From NCBI RefSeq assembly GCF_024748615.1, contig NZ_CP087168.1, positions 2,294,001-2,358,000 on the forward strand: a stretch of DNA of 64,000 nucleotides, in the 5' to 3' direction. Below are positions 15,835 to 27,038 of the stretch, piece by piece. A model generated the notes under the pieces. It saw only the letters and a program-made list of their open reading frames with translations, was not told the DNA's origin and made no database searches. Origin of the DNA: Pseudomonas sp. B21-048 (lineage in GTDB: Bacteria > Pseudomonadota > Gammaproteobacteria > Pseudomonadales > Pseudomonadaceae). The translations under genes were made by a program, and so were the position numbers. How positions within the stretch are numbered: position 1 is the first letter of the stretch; each line of letters begins with the position of its first letter.

Positions 15835-17736
15835 GTGAGCGAAACAGCAATCCCTGCCCATGAAGAGTCCCACTCCAAAACATCAGGCGTGGGTTTGCTC
15901 GTCGCCGCGGTGGGCGTGGTTTATGGGGATATCGGCACCAGTCCTCTTTACACCCTCAAAGAAGTGTTCGCCGGTCACTACGGAGTCCAGGCCAATCACG
16001 ACGGTGTACTGGGCATTCTGTCGTTGATCTTCTGGTCACTGATTTGGGTCGTCTCGATCAAGTACGTGTTGTTTATCCTTCGCGCCGACAACCAGGGCGA
16101 GGGGGGCATCATGGCCTTGACGGCACTGGCACGTCGGGCCGCGGCGCCGTATCCCAAAATGAGCAGGGTGCTGGTATTGCTTGGCTTGTTTGGCGCGGCA
16201 CTTTTTTACGGCGACAGCATGATCACCCCGGCCATTTCGGTGCTCTCTGCGGTTGAAGGGCTACAGCTTGCGTTCGATGGCATTGAGCATTGGGTGGTTC
16301 CGCTGTCCGTGGTCGTCCTGGTAGCACTGTTCCTGATACAGAAACATGGCACGGCGCGTATCGGCATCCTGTTCGGCCCGGTCATGGTGCTGTGGTTTGT
16401 GGTGTTGGGCGGACTCGGCATTTACGGCATCTTGCAACGGCCGGAAGTTCTGCAAGCGTTGAATCCTGCGTGGGCGGTGCAATTTTTCGTGGTTCATCCG
16501 GGCATTGGCGTGGCCATTCTGGGCGCCGTTGTGTTGGCATTGACCGGTGCTGAAGCACTGTATGCCGATATGGGCCACTTCGGCCGCAAACCCATTGCTC
16601 GTGCCTGGTTCATCCTGGTGCTCCCCGGCCTAGTGCTCAACTACTTTGGTCAGGGCGCGCTGATCCTCGGGAACCCTGAAGCGGTCCGTAATCCGTTCTA
16701 TCTATTGGCACCTGACTGGGCGCTGCTGCCGATGGTCGCGCTCTCGACACTGGCAACCATCATCGCTTCCCAAGCCGTGATTTCCGGCGCGTTCTCACTG
16801 ACCCGTCAGGCCATTCAGCTGGGTTACGTACCGCGCATGTTTATCCAGCACACCTCCAGCCAGGAACAGGGGCAGATTTACATCGGCATGGTGAACTGGG
16901 CGCTGATGGTCGGCGTCGTGTTGCTGGTCATCGGCTTTGAATCGTCCAGTGCGCTGGCGGCGGCCTATGGCGTGGCCGTGACGGGGACCATGCTGATTAC
17001 GACCATTTTGTCCTCGGCCGTCGCCTTGCTGCTTTGGAAAACACCTCGTTGGCTGGCAATTCCGATGCTATTGGGTTTTGTCGTGGTGGACAGCCTGTAC
17101 TTCGCCGCCAACGCACCGAAGATTTTCCAGGGCGGTGCGTTCCCGGTCATTGCAGGTATTGCCCTGTTCATTTTGATGACCACCTGGAAACGGGGCCGGA
17201 AGATCATTGTCGAGCGACTGGATGAAACCTCTCTGCCGCTGCCGTTGTTCATCAGCAGCATCGGCTCGCAACCTCCCCATCGTGTGCAGGGCACAGCGGT
17301 ATTTCTGACGGCCAGGGCTGATGCTGTCCCTCATGCGCTCTTGCACAACCTGTTGCATAACCAGGTGCTGCACGAACAGGTCGTGTTGCTCACTGTGGTG
17401 TCTGAAGACAGCCCGCGTGTGGCCGAGGATCGACGCTTCGAGGTCGAGGCATATGGTGAAGGGTTCTTTCGGGTGAGTTTGCACTTTGGCTTTATAGAGG
17501 AGCCCGACGTACCGCTGGCGTTGAGCCTCTGTCATTTGAAAGAGCTGGATTTCAGCCCGATGCGCACCACTTACTTCCTTAGCCGAGAGACGGTCATCCC
17601 GACCAAGCGTATAGGCATGGCCCGTTGGCGCGAAAGCCTGTTCGCGTTTTTGCTGAAGAACGCCAACAGCAACCTCAAATACTTCAAGTTACCGCTCAAT
17701 CGCGTGATAGAACTGGGCACGCAGGTCGAAATGTAG
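15835..17736 (+). CDS. kup: Low-affinity potassium transporter Kup
   Basis: A twelve-helix KUP/HAK/KT protein with the family signature [48 protein letters not shown] and a C-terminal cytoplasmic domain (about the last 150 residues). It takes up K+ together with protons. I prefer GTG 15835, which has gagaag at the right distance and gives the usual ~20 residues before helix 1 (633 aa). ATG 15763 is in frame but lacks a ribosome binding site and would add an unusual basic, proline-rich leader. Confidence 0.9.
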   Translation: MSETAIPAHEESHSKTSGVGLLVAAVGVVYGDIGTSPLYTLKEVFAGHYGVQANHDGVLGILSLIFWSLIWVVSIKYVLFILRADNQGEGGIMALTALARRAAAPYPKMSRVLVLLGLFGAALFYGDSMITPAISVLSAVEGLQLAFDGIEHWVVPLSVVVLVALFLIQKHGTARIGILFGPVMVLWFVVLGGLGIYGILQRPEVLQALNPAWAVQFFVVHPGIGVAILGAVVLALTGAEALYADMGHFGRKPIARAWFILVLPGLVLNYFGQGALILGNPEAVRNPFYLLAPDWALLPMVALSTLATIIASQAVISGAFSLTRQAIQLGYVPRMFIQHTSSQEQGQIYIGMVNWALMVGVVLLVIGFESSSALAAAYGVAVTGTMLITTILSSAVALLLWKTPRWLAIPMLLGFVVVDSLYFAANAPKIFQGGAFPVIAGIALFILMTTWKRGRKIIVERLDETSLPLPLFISSIGSQPPHRVQGTAVFLTARADAVPHALLHNLLHNQVLHEQVVLLTVVSEDSPRVAEDRRFEVEAYGEGFFRVSLHFGFIEEPDVPLALSLCHLKELDFSPMRTTYFLSRETVIPTKRIGMARWRESLFAFLLKNANSNLKYFKLPLNRVIELGTQVEM

Positions 17737-17765
17737 ACGGCAACGGTCAGTCAAACGCACATCCC

Positions 17766-17793
17766 TGTGGGATCGCCGACCGCCGCTCCCACA
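17766..17793. repeat. REP-like hairpin between convergent genes
   Basis: Arms tgtggga (17766-17772) and tcccaca (17787-17793) flank a GC-rich loop and are followed by aaggtttt. It sits between the convergent kup and ene-reductase genes and may act as a terminator. Confidence 0.5.
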
Positions 17794-17829
17794 AGGTTTT
17801 GCACCAGGTTTTTAGCCTTGCAGTGCCAC

Positions 17830-18900
17830 TTAGGCGCTATGAGCCGAGCTCATGGCCGGGTAATCGATATACCCCTGCGCACCCGGTGCATAGAACGTGT
17901 CTTTATCCGGCACATTAAGTTCGGCGCCTGTGCGAAAACGCTCGGGCAGGTCGGGGTTGGCGAGGAATGCGTTGCCAAACACCACTGCGTCGGCCCGGCC
18001 CTCCGCGATCAGGGATTCGGCGGAGCGTTGATCGAGCCCGCCACCGATCAGGTAGCTGCCATTGAACAGTGGGCGCAACAAGGCGTGGTAATCGATGCTG
18101 GCGCCGAACAGGGCAACGTGCAGATACGCGAGATTCAGCCCGCGCAATTGCTCGACCAGATGGGTGTAGGTTTCTTGCGGGTTGGCATCGACGATGTCGT
18201 TGAAGTTCATTTCAGGGGAGAGCTTGATGCCGACGCGATCACTGCCAATTTCCGTCGCTATGGCGTTCAGCACCTGCAGTACAAAGCGAGCACGGTTTTC
18301 AACCGATCCACCGTACTCATCCGTGCGCTGATTGCTGCCCGTCGAGAGAAACTGTTCAGGCAGATACCCCGACGCGCCATGCAGCTCGACACCATCGAAA
18401 CCGGCTTCGATGGCCAGGCGTGCGGCCTGACGGTAACCCTCGATGACCGCGGCAATCTCGATCACGCTCAGCGCGTGTGGGGTGACGAAGTCCTGCAGGC
18501 CTGTGGCTGTCCAGGTCTGGCCGGCGGGTTTGATCGCGGAGGGGGCCTGTGGCAGGGCGCCGTCAGGCAACAGCGAAGGGTGCGAAATACGTCCGCAATG
18601 CATCAGCTGCATGAAGATTCGACCGCCGCGAGCATGTACGGCATCGCAAACCTGCTTCCAGGCGGCCACTTGCTCGGCGGTTTCGATACCGGGGGTGCGC
18701 ACGTAACCCTGGCCAAGGGCTACAGGGAACACCCCTTCAGAGATAATCAGCCCGGCACCGGCGCGCTGCGCGTAGTAAGTCGGCACCAGCTCGGTAGGTA
18801 CCCCTGCGTCATTGGAACGCGAACGCGTCATCGGGGCCATGACCATGCGATTGGACAGTGTAAGACGACCGATCTGGACTTGAGCAAAAAGCGAATGCAT
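17830..18900 (-). CDS. Alkene reductase, Old Yellow Enzyme family
   Basis: 356 residues of an FMN-dependent TIM barrel: LSNRMVMAPMTRSRS, QLMHCGRISHPS, FDGVELHGASGYLPEQFLS, GSNQRTDEYGGSVENRARF and a C-terminal AVVFGNAFLANPDLPERF. Family members reduce activated C=C bonds or nitro groups with NAD(P)H. The substrate-binding His-x-x-Asn pair reads His-Gly-Ala-Ser here, so the usual Asn is Ser. The divergent LysR gene at 18997 is the likely regulator. Confidence 0.9.
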   Translation of the reverse strand: MHSLFAQVQIGRLTLSNRMVMAPMTRSRSNDAGVPTELVPTYYAQRAGAGLIISEGVFPVALGQGYVRTPGIETAEQVAAWKQVCDAVHARGGRIFMQLMHCGRISHPSLLPDGALPQAPSAIKPAGQTWTATGLQDFVTPHALSVIEIAAVIEGYRQAARLAIEAGFDGVELHGASGYLPEQFLSTGSNQRTDEYGGSVENRARFVLQVLNAIATEIGSDRVGIKLSPEMNFNDIVDANPQETYTHLVEQLRGLNLAYLHVALFGASIDYHALLRPLFNGSYLIGGGLDQRSAESLIAEGRADAVVFGNAFLANPDLPERFRTGAELNVPDKDTFYAPGAQGYIDYPAMSSAHSA

Positions 18901-18942
18901 TGCGGTACTCCTCAGGAAACGATGTGGCTATCATTGATCAAT

Positions 18943-18952
18943 CCGAATTCGG
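18943..18952. promoter_or_regulatory. Candidate LysR operator
   Basis: The 96-bp gap between the divergent ene-reductase and LysR genes contains the perfect palindrome ccgaattcgg inside an A/T-rich stretch (18935-18980). Its position fits an autoregulatory LysR site, but no experimental pattern can be inferred. Confidence 0.35.
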
Positions 18953-18996
18953 GATAAATCCGGTAAAACAGAATTGACTGATCCACTGATGGAGCA

Positions 18997-19884
18997 ATGA
19001 CATTGGAGTTTCTCAACGACATGGCGCTGTTCGTCGAAGTCGTGAAGGCGCGCAGCTTTCGCCGTGCGGCCGAGGCGATGGGGATGCCGAACTCAACGCT
19101 GTCACGCCGGATAAGTGGCCTCGAGAAGGAAATCGGGCTAAGGCTTTTACATCGCACCACGCGCAAAATCGAGCTGACCGAGGCGGGGCAGGTGTACTTC
19201 GATCGCTGCAAACGCATCGTCGACGAAGCCCGGCTCGCGCACGAGCAGCTCGGCGAAATGCTTGCCCAGCCCAGTGGCGTGCTGCGGGCCTCGTTCCCAG
19301 TGGATTTCGCCTCTCTCTACCTGGCGCCGCTGATTGCGGAGTTTGCCCAGTTGTATCCCGGTATCGACTTCGAGTTTGACCTGACGCCACGTCAGGTCGA
19401 TCTGGTGAGTGAGCCGGTCGATGTGGTCATTCGCATGGGCGAGCCCGTGAGTTCGAACCTGATAGCCCGCAAGCTCGCCACTTTTCGCCGCTGTCTTTAC
19501 GCCTCGCCCCGTTATCTTGAGCTGCACGGCGACCCTGTTCAGCCCTCGGATCTGACACGCCACGAATGCCTGCGTATGCGCAGCTCGCGCGCTGACCGCT
19601 GGATACTCTCCGGCAGTGAAGGGGAGCTGGAGGTGGAAGTTGACGGTCGATTCGAACTCAACAGCGTGGGCATGATTCGACGTCTGGCGACGCTGGATCT
19701 GGGGATCGCGTTGCTGGCCGAAGGCATCGTTGCGCAAGACCTTGCCAATGGCACACTGCGCAGAGTCTTGCCGCAGTGGCAGGCTTCACCCGTCTCGGTT
19801 TACGCCCTCACCGAGACGCGGCTGTTGCCAGCGAAAACCCAGCGGTTTATCGAGTTTTTGCGTGAGCGACTTCAGGATGCGTAA
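18997..19884 (+). CDS. LysR-family transcriptional regulator
   Basis: 295 residues: N-terminal winged helix (FVEVVKARSFRRAAEAMGMP, STLSRRISGLEKEIGLRLLH) followed by a CrgA-type substrate-binding domain (DLVSEPVDVVIRMGEP, LDLGIALLAEGIVAQDL). Divergent from the ene-reductase gene, which it probably controls. LysR proteins usually repress themselves and activate the neighbour when a substrate-like ligand is bound. Confidence 0.9.
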   Translation: MTLEFLNDMALFVEVVKARSFRRAAEAMGMPNSTLSRRISGLEKEIGLRLLHRTTRKIELTEAGQVYFDRCKRIVDEARLAHEQLGEMLAQPSGVLRASFPVDFASLYLAPLIAEFAQLYPGIDFEFDLTPRQVDLVSEPVDVVIRMGEPVSSNLIARKLATFRRCLYASPRYLELHGDPVQPSDLTRHECLRMRSSRADRWILSGSEGELEVEVDGRFELNSVGMIRRLATLDLGIALLAEGIVAQDLANGTLRRVLPQWQASPVSVYALTETRLLPAKTQRFIEFLRERLQDA

Positions 19885-20081
19885 TGTTCCAGGGCTGTTC
19901 ATGGCGTGCGTTCTTTCTCTATCTTATGCAAAATCACGGGTACAACGTACGCACAGCGTATTGATCGCAGATCCTGCATCAAGCGCCCTGAAATAAAGAT
20001 GTTGAGCCCATATTGTGAATAATCGACCGCGCTGATGCAGTGCAACGAGAACCAATATGAAAACCCCTTTTGAGATAAGTG

Positions 20082-21842
20082 ATGCCTTTGAGTCCAAGAT
20101 CCAGCCACCCATCAGCCGCCGACGGTAACAGCATGATTGAGGTCACCGAGGTCTCCATTGCTCAACTGCGTGCTGCGCTCGAATCGGGCCAGACGACGGC
20201 GGTTGAGCTAGTCCAGGCCTATCTCGCCCGGATTGATGCCTACGACGGCCCCGACACGCCCACCGCCCTCAACGCAGTGGTGGTTCGCAACCCCGATGCG
20301 CTCAAGGAAGCGCAGGCGTCCGATGCCCGTCGGGCCAAGGGCCAGACGCTAGGGCCGCTCGACGGCATTCCCTATACGGCCAAAGACAGTTATCTGGTGA
20401 AGGGGCTCACCGCAGCCTCTGGAAGTCCCGCCTTCGCGAACCTGATTGCTTATCGCGATGCGTTCACCATCGAACGGCTTCGTGCCGCCGGCGCGATCTG
20501 CCTGGGCAAGACCAATATGCCGCCCATGGCCAACGGCGGCATGCAGCGTGGGGTCTATGGCCGTGCCGAGAGCCCGTACAACGCTGATTATCTCACTGCC
20601 CCTTTCGCATCGGGTTCATCGAACGGCGCCGGTACGGCAACCGCCGCCAGTTTCGCAGCCTTCGGCCTCGCCGAAGAGACTTGGTCGAGCGGCCGGGGCC
20701 CTGCCTCGAACAATGGTTTGTGTGCCTATACGCCTTCGCGCGGGGTGATCTCGGTGCGCGGCAACTGGCCGTTGACGCCGACCATGGACGTTGTCGTGCC
20801 GTTTGCCAGAACCATGGCCGACCTGCTCGAAGTGCTCGACGTGATAGTGGCGGACGATCCCGACACACGGGGCGATCTGTGGCGGATGCAACCCTGGGTG
20901 CCCATTCCGAGTGTCGCCTCGGTGCGTCCCGCTTCCTATGGGTCGCTTGCCGCAAATACCGATGCCCTCGCCGGAAAGCGCTTCGGCGTTCCTCGTATGT
21001 ACATCAATGCAGATCCCGATGCAGGCACCAGCGATGCGCCTGGCATCGGTGGTCCGACGGGTCAGCGAATCAACACCCGTGCCTCGGTGATCGGTCTTTG
21101 GGAAGAGGCTCGCAAGGCATTTGAAGCTGCCGGAGCCGAGGTGATCGAGGTCGACTTCCCGCTGGTCTCCAATTGCGAGGGCGATCGTCCTGGTGCACCG
21201 ACGGTGTTCAACCGTGGCCTGGTGTCCAAAGAGTTCCTTCACCATGAGTTATGGGATCTGACAGCTTGGGCGTTCGACGATTTTCTGCAGGCCAACGGCG
21301 ATCCAACACTCAATCGCCTGGTCGATGTGAACGGGCCGTTGATTTTTCCGCACGACCCGGGAACGCTGCCTAACCGAGAGGGCGACCTTGCCGCGGGCAT
21401 GGAAGAGTATGTGCGAATGGCAGAGCGCGGCATCACTCCTTGGGACCAGATCACCACGGTGCCTGACGGGCTACGTGGCCTTGAGCAAACGCGCCGGATC
21501 GATCTTGAAGAGTGGATGGACCGGCTGGGGCTCGACGCGGTGATCTTCCCGACGGTGGCCGACGTCGGGCCGGCGAATGCCGATGTCGATCCGACGTCTG
21601 CGGATATCGCGTGGAGTAACGGTGTCTGGGTCGCCAATGGCAATCTCGCCATCCGCCACCTAGGTGTTCCTACGGTCACGGTGCCGATGGGAATAATGCC
21701 GGACATCGGCATGCCCGTCGGGCTGACCTTTGCCGGTCGCGCCTATGACGATTCGACGCTGCTTCGCTTGGCTTCGGCGTTTGAGTCGATGGGGACGAAG
21801 CGATTGATCCCGCCTCGAACCCCGCCATTGTCGGGTGTCTAA
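20082..21842 (+). CDS. Amidase-signature hydrolase
   Basis: About 586 residues. The Ser-cisSer-Lys triad is recognisable: Lys in PYTAKDSYLVKG, cis-Ser in SGSSNGAGTA and nucleophile Ser in ETWSSGRGPASNN. The glycine pattern departs from the usual GGSSGG and GSDTGGS, suggesting a divergent subfamily. Amidases hydrolyse a wide range of amides; nothing nearby reveals the substrate. ATG 20082 is chosen (gagataag upstream); ATG 20133 (MIEVTEVS) is also possible. Confidence 0.85.
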   Translation: MPLSPRSSHPSAADGNSMIEVTEVSIAQLRAALESGQTTAVELVQAYLARIDAYDGPDTPTALNAVVVRNPDALKEAQASDARRAKGQTLGPLDGIPYTAKDSYLVKGLTAASGSPAFANLIAYRDAFTIERLRAAGAICLGKTNMPPMANGGMQRGVYGRAESPYNADYLTAPFASGSSNGAGTATAASFAAFGLAEETWSSGRGPASNNGLCAYTPSRGVISVRGNWPLTPTMDVVVPFARTMADLLEVLDVIVADDPDTRGDLWRMQPWVPIPSVASVRPASYGSLAANTDALAGKRFGVPRMYINADPDAGTSDAPGIGGPTGQRINTRASVIGLWEEARKAFEAAGAEVIEVDFPLVSNCEGDRPGAPTVFNRGLVSKEFLHHELWDLTAWAFDDFLQANGDPTLNRLVDVNGPLIFPHDPGTLPNREGDLAAGMEEYVRMAERGITPWDQITTVPDGLRGLEQTRRIDLEEWMDRLGLDAVIFPTVADVGPANADVDPTSADIAWSNGVWVANGNLAIRHLGVPTVTVPMGIMPDIGMPVGLTFAGRAYDDSTLLRLASAFESMGTKRLIPPRTPPLSGV

Positions 21843-22056
21843 AAATAGACAGGGCGGGATTGGGGCAGGACACGCTCTAATCCCGCTTGGTAACGGCACG
21901 CTAGAGCGCGGGACCGAGCCATATACGTTTATCCAGCACTTTCGAGAGTCGACGCTTTTGCAGAGGTTTAATTTGCTCAGCGTCCAGTTCTGGATCTCTC
22001 CAAGAAAAGGTTTTTTGACATGCGATCGTCCATGCTATGACTTTGGCGATGTCGCT

Positions 22057-22565
22057 TCAGGGTTCTGGCATCGGCTTGGCAATCAGATATCGCTGCACTT
22101 CGTCACATTCCAACTGTTGCAAGTATACGAGCGTTGCTTCGTCTTCGACGCCTTCCGCTATCGTGCGAAGGTTAAGTGCGTGACGCTTGAGATAAGCCAA
22201 ACTGGAATAACCGGTGCCGAAATCGTCCACGGAGACCATCACGCCAAGCTGCTTGAGGCGCAGGGCGGTGGTAAGCACTTGTTCGGTGTTGCGAATGAGC
22301 ACCGATTCCGTAAGTTCAAGTTCGAGAAAGTTGGGATCAAACTCAGACTCGATCAGAGCACGCCGGATCGTACCTTCGATATCGCCGTGACTGAATTGCA
22401 CGGCCGACAGGTTTAACGCAATCCGTACAGGTGGAATACCAGCTTCGCGCCACCCCTGGCCCTGGCGGCAGCGTTCGCTTATGACCCATTCGCCAATGGG
22501 CACGATAAGACCACTTTGCTCGGCGATCTGAATAAACTGCCCGGCACCTTCGGTGCCGACTCTCC
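22057..22565 (-). pseudogene. EAL-domain fragment with an internal deletion
   Basis: The frame, open from just after the kinase stop, reads GAGQFIQIAEQSGLIVPIGE, ALNLSAVQFSHGDIE, ELELTESVLI and VSVDDFGTGYSSLAYLKR. It then jumps from LKRHALNLR straight to TIAEGVEDEATL. The ~40 residues between these points, including the LKIDRSF motif that supplies catalytic Asp and Lys residues, are deleted in frame, and the EAL motif and GGDEF part are absent. It cannot be an active c-di-GMP phosphodiesterase, though it might still bind something. It follows the hybrid kinase on the same strand. Confidence 0.75.
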
Positions 22566-22581
22566 GGTTCCTTTGGCCGGG

Positions 22582-25500
22582 TCAGGTCAGGTTCTCCAAT
22601 AGCTCCAGGGCTTGGTCGAAATCGAAGCGCTCGGCGTGCCGGACGATTCGACGCAACTGCTCGGCCACCCTGGGGTCTGACGCCAGCCCCTGTAATTGGT
22701 GCAGGACTGCCAGCACTTGTGTGTCACTCTCGGCCAGCAGGTCCCTGACTTGGGCCAACCGCTCCCGCAACTCGGCTTCAGAATGTGACGCAGGCACCCA
22801 CTCGGTGGATGGCCGCGGTTCCGCTAGCTCCACCAATCCTTCCAGCACCAGATTCAGGCAACGCTCCACCGCCAACAGCCGGTCAGCTACGATCTCCTCC
22901 TGGGCGCCGGCCAGGCAAACCTGCTCCAAGGCGATGGCAGCATCCGCGACGGCCTTTGCACCAATGTTTCCCGCAGTGCCACGCAGGGTATGGGCCAGTC
23001 GTGTTGCCGCCGAAGGATCTTCATCGCCTCGCGCGACCAAGAACTCAGCTCGAAAAGCACCCTGGCTGGAGCGGAACTTGCGCAGCAGGCGCAGGTAGAG
23101 TTCGACCTTGCCCATACTGGTGGCCAGGCCGGCAGCCAGATCAATACCGGCAAGTTCAACGGGCAGGCCCATGGGGACAACCTTGGGGAGCGGTGAGACT
23201 TCGGTTGCGTGGGCGGTACGACCGGGCCTGGGGTGAATCCACTTGGCCAGGGTGACGAACATGCCCTCGACGTTCAGCGGTTTGGAGATATGGTCGTTCA
23301 TGCCACAGGCCAGGGCTCGCTCACGGTCTCCCGCCATGGCGTCGGCGGTCATGGCGATCACTGGCAACCCCACCCAGCGCGGCTGCTCGCGAATCCTGCG
23401 GGTTGCGGTATAGCCGTCCATCACCGGCATCTGGCAGTCCATCAGTACGCCGTCGAAATCGTCATCGCGCGCCAACAGGTCGAGTGCCTCTTCGCCATGG
23501 ATGGCCACGCACAGTTCAATGCCAGCGCTGCCCAGCAGCTCGCAGGCCAGTTCGCGGTTCAGTTCATTATCTTCGACAAGCAGCAAGCGCGCTCCACGCA
23601 GGCTGGCCATGGCACCGGCGCTCTGTCCGGATCGTTCGCCGGCCCGGGTATCGGCCTGGGGAGTCTTGCCAAGCACAGTGCCGATGGCCTCGAGCAGCGT
23701 CGATGGGGTGACCGGTTTGGTCAGTACCACCGGCAACTGGATGCCGTGCCGGCTGGCCTCCTCGCGTGCCTCTTCGCGCCCGAACGCGGTGACCATGATG
23801 ACCGAAGGTGTTTGTGCCAGATTGGCGGCGTGCATCTGACGCACCGTCTCCACGCCGTCCATGCCGGGCATGCGCCAATCCATCAACACCAAGTCATAGG
23901 GCAATGTCTTGCGCTCCGCCTCGACCAACCTCCCCAACGCCACCCGCCCACTCTCCGCCACGTCCACCTCGACGCCAAAACTGCGCGCCATGCTGGAGAG
24001 AATCTCGCGCGCACTGGCGTTGTCGTCGACCACCAACACGCGAACGCCTAGTAGCTCATCGGCAGTAAACATTCGCCGCGGCTGAGCGTCGCGCTGAACG
24101 CCGAGGCTCACCTCGAAATGGAAGATCGAGCCCTGATCGAGCTCGCTTTCCACCCAGATACGTCCGCCCATCAGCTCCACCAAGTGCTTGGAAATGGCCA
24201 GGCCCAGGCCGGTGCCACCGTATTTGCGCGTGGTGGAGCTATCAGCCTGGCTAAACGGCTGGAACAGCCGACTGCATTGCTCGGGGCTCATGCCGATGCC
24301 GCTATCGCGCACCCAAAAATGCAGCTGTGCCTGCTCCTCGCCGCCACCCAGTCGCTCCACGCTCACCACGACCTCGCCTTGCTCGGTGAACTTTGCTGCA
24401 TTGTTGCCAAGGTTGATCAGCACCTGGCTCAGGCGCAACGGATCGCCGATCAACGCAGTCGGCAGCCCCGCCGGGGTGCTGAACAGCAGTTCCAGGCCCT
24501 TGTCCTCGACCTTCAGGCCAATCATGCTGACGAAGCCGTCGAGCACGTCTTCCAAGTGGAAAGGAATGTACTCGAGGTGCATCCTGCCGGCCTCGATCTT
24601 GGAGAAATCCAGGATGTCGTTGATGATCCCCAGCAGATTCTCCGCCGAGCGGTGTACCTTCTCGATGTAGTTGCGCTGCCGATGGTCCAGGTCCGTGCGC
24701 AGGGCAAGGTGGCTCATGCCAATGATGGCGTTCATCGGCGTACGGATCTCGTGGCTCATGGTGGCCAGGAAATCGCTCTTGGCCCGGGTCGCTTCCTCGG
24801 CAATCTCCCGCGCCAGATGCACTTCCGCCTCGGCGGCCTTGCGGTCGGTGATGTCGAAGTACCAGTTGGCGCGACTGACTCGCTCGCGCTGCTCCAGCGT
24901 CACCGCCGAAACCAGCACATCGAAGCGCTCCCCCTCGCTACGCTGCAGAGTGGCCTCGAAGTTCAGCACCGCGCCCAGCTCCGCTGCTTCGATAAAGCGC
25001 TGGTGTGCCTGCTGATCGACCCAGAAACGCCCCGGATCTATCCCTTCGAGTTGAACAATATCGACGCCGAACAGGTGTTCGAACTGCGGGTTGCAGTAGG
25101 TCGGACGGCCTTCAATATCCCTGATCAGCATCGCTACCGGGCTGCTGTCGAGTACCGCGCGCAGTTGTGCTTCGCTGACCTTGAGCGCCGCTTGCAGCTG
25201 GCGACGCTCGCTGACGTCGCGCACCGAGGCGCACACACATATTCCGCTTCCTTCAAGGCTAGGCAAGCGTGACAGGCCGATCTCCACGGAAAACAGACTG
25301 CCGTCCTTGCGCACGCCCTGCAGGTCGTCCAGACCGGCACCCATCTGTCGAGTATCGCCATGGGCCATGAAGCTGTTGCGCAGCTCGACGTGGCGCCCGC
25401 GACTCGCGATCGGTACCAGACGCTCGATAGCCTCGCCCACCAACTCGCCGGCGCTGTAGCCGAACAACCGATCCAATTGCCGGTTGGTCCGCAGGATGCG

Positions 25501-26982
25501 TCCGTCAGCGCCCACCACCAACATGCCGTCCGGTGCCGCCTCGATGATCCCTCGGTACCAGGCCTCGGTGGCGCGCAGCGCGGATTGCTGGGCTTCCAGC
25601 TCCTGAGCCTGGCGCGCCAACAACAGCGTTTGCCCGGCCATTTCATCGGCTTGACGACGAGTTTCCTCCAGCAGTGCCTGGACGGCCTGATTACGCTCCA
25701 GGATAGCCATCGCCGCAGCCAAGCGAGGGGTGGCTTCCTGGAGCAGCAGTGACTGGTCATCATCCAAGGCCTTTAATCCGGCAAGTTCGAGCACGCCCAG
25801 CAGCCGCTCGCCACGCAGAATCGGTTGCAGCAGTAGGCAAGTGGCCGGGATCTCGCCGAGCGGCGAGTGCAGGCGCCAATATTGTTCCGGCAGCGCCTGC
25901 ATCAGGCGTGCTTGGCGATCGACCGCGCACTGACCCAGCAGGCCATCGCCGAACATGACCTGCGCCTGCGGTGGCCGATTGGAATCGGTGGCATAGCCGC
26001 CCATCAACACCAGTCGGGTGGAGTCCTGGTGGGCGCTATAGAGAACTCCCTGACAGATACCGAGCAGGTTCGCCATGTGTTGAAGAAACACCTGCGCCAG
26101 TTCACCGGGCGCCTCTGCCTGCTGCAGGTCGATCTGCAACTGGGCGATTTGCGCCTTGACCGACCGCTGGCGCTCCAGTTGTTGAGATTCGATCTGCAGT
26201 TTGGCGATAGCCCGCGCCAAGTCGCCGGTCTCGTTGTTCAAGTCAGTGTGCGGAATCGGTTGGTCGAGCTTTCCTGCAGCTAGCTGGTCCACGGCGACTC
26301 GCACTCGGTTGAGCGGGTTGCGGATCGACTGGCTAACCAGCCAGCAAAGCAGTAGCGCCAGCGCCAAGCCGCCGAGCAGCAGGATGTAGGTAAGCGTGGT
26401 GCTGCGCTCGGCAAAGTCGGCAATCTCCTTGGCCGTGTCGCGGATCGAGGCCTCCTTAATTTGGGCGACTGCGTACAACAGGGCGTCCGCCTGCTGGTCG
26501 AGTTGCTGGAACTCACTGCTGTTGAGCAGCAGTAATGCCTGGCCCTGGCGGCCCTGATCAATCAATTGGAAGGCCTGCTCGCTATCACGCTCCAGTTGTT
26601 GCAGCAGCACGTCAAACTCGGCGAGACGTGCGAGATTTTCCGGACGCCTGAGGGTTGGTTTGGCTTGGGCGAGGGCCTGCTGTAGACGGCTTTGAGTATC
26701 ACGTAGCTGTTTCAGTGATTCGATGCGGATATCCGCGCTGTTCGTACCCACGGCACGCTGCAACGTCTGCACCAGATGCGGCAACTGCACCCGCGCCTCG
26801 TGCAGGTGTTCCATGCCCACAAGCTCCTGGCGATAGAGATTCTGCATGTTCTGCTTCAGCGACTCCTGAGTACGCAAGCTCTGCACACCGAGTACCAGCA
26901 CCAAAAGCAGGAGGGTGGCAAAGCCGAGGATCAGCTTGTGGCGAAGCGGGAGACGCTCAAGCAACGTGCGTAATCTGACCAT
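22582..26982 (-). CDS. Hybrid sensor histidine kinase with full phosphorelay (HAMP-GAF-PAS-PAS-HisKA-HATPase-REC-REC-Hpt)
   Basis: 1466 residues from ATG 26982; an upstream TTG at 27042 overlaps the preceding gene and lacks a ribosome binding site. Order: membrane segment ([17 protein letters not shown]), helical periplasmic domain, second membrane segment and HAMP (about 200-270), GAF (about 300-430), two PAS domains (about 480-720), HisKA with His744 in MSHEIRTPM, HATPase ([12 protein letters not shown]), REC1 with Asp1035, REC2 with Asp1182 and an Hpt with His1331 ([12 protein letters not shown]). The phosphate can thus pass His-Asp-His-Asp within one chain and on to a separate regulator. 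The upstream HD-GYP response regulator gene (27039) is the natural partner. Confidence 0.92.
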   Translation of the reverse strand: MVRLRTLLERLPLRHKLILGFATLLLLVLVLGVQSLRTQESLKQNMQNLYRQELVGMEHLHEARVQLPHLVQTLQRAVGTNSADIRIESLKQLRDTQSRLQQALAQAKPTLRRPENLARLAEFDVLLQQLERDSEQAFQLIDQGRQGQALLLLNSSEFQQLDQQADALLYAVAQIKEASIRDTAKEIADFAERSTTLTYILLLGGLALALLLCWLVSQSIRNPLNRVRVAVDQLAAGKLDQPIPHTDLNNETGDLARAIAKLQIESQQLERQRSVKAQIAQLQIDLQQAEAPGELAQVFLQHMANLLGICQGVLYSAHQDSTRLVLMGGYATDSNRPPQAQVMFGDGLLGQCAVDRQARLMQALPEQYWRLHSPLGEIPATCLLLQPILRGERLLGVLELAGLKALDDDQSLLLQEATPRLAAAMAILERNQAVQALLEETRRQADEMAGQTLLLARQAQELEAQQSALRATEAWYRGIIEAAPDGMLVVGADGRILRTNRQLDRLFGYSAGELVGEAIERLVPIASRGRHVELRNSFMAHGDTRQMGAGLDDLQGVRKDGSLFSVEIGLSRLPSLEGSGICVCASVRDVSERRQLQAALKVSEAQLRAVLDSSPVAMLIRDIEGRPTYCNPQFEHLFGVDIVQLEGIDPGRFWVDQQAHQRFIEAAELGAVLNFEATLQRSEGERFDVLVSAVTLEQRERVSRANWYFDITDRKAAEAEVHLAREIAEEATRAKSDFLATMSHEIRTPMNAIIGMSHLALRTDLDHRQRNYIEKVHRSAENLLGIINDILDFSKIEAGRMHLEYIPFHLEDVLDGFVSMIGLKVEDKGLELLFSTPAGLPTALIGDPLRLSQVLINLGNNAAKFTEQGEVVVSVERLGGGEEQAQLHFWVRDSGIGMSPEQCSRLFQPFSQADSSTTRKYGGTGLGLAISKHLVELMGGRIWVESELDQGSIFHFEVSLGVQRDAQPRRMFTADELLGVRVLVVDDNASAREILSSMARSFGVEVDVAESGRVALGRLVEAERKTLPYDLVLMDWRMPGMDGVETVRQMHAANLAQTPSVIMVTAFGREEAREEASRHGIQLPVVLTKPVTPSTLLEAIGTVLGKTPQADTRAGERSGQSAGAMASLRGARLLLVEDNELNRELACELLGSAGIELCVAIHGEEALDLLARDDDFDGVLMDCQMPVMDGYTATRRIREQPRWVGLPVIAMTADAMAGDRERALACGMNDHISKPLNVEGMFVTLAKWIHPRPGRTAHATEVSPLPKVVPMGLPVELAGIDLAAGLATSMGKVELYLRLLRKFRSSQGAFRAEFLVARGDEDPSAATRLAHTLRGTAGNIGAKAVADAAIALEQVCLAGAQEEIVADRLLAVERCLNLVLEGLVELAEPRPSTEWVPASHSEAELRERLAQVRDLLAESDTQVLAVLHQLQGLASDPRVAEQLRRIVRHAERFDFDQALELLENLT

Positions 26983-27038
26983 GAGATAACCTAGTGACCA
27001 CAATGAAGAAACTGGCGAAGGCGGCTGCGGGACTTCGC

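Noticed and set aside
17767..18957. 396-codon plus-strand frame opposite the ene-reductase
   Set aside because: Antisense of a conserved TIM-barrel enzyme; no family resemblance and no ribosome binding site.
23209..25272. Two long plus-strand frames (280 and 384 codons) opposite the hybrid kinase
   Set aside because: They mirror conserved kinase and receiver domains on the other strand and show no domain of their own.
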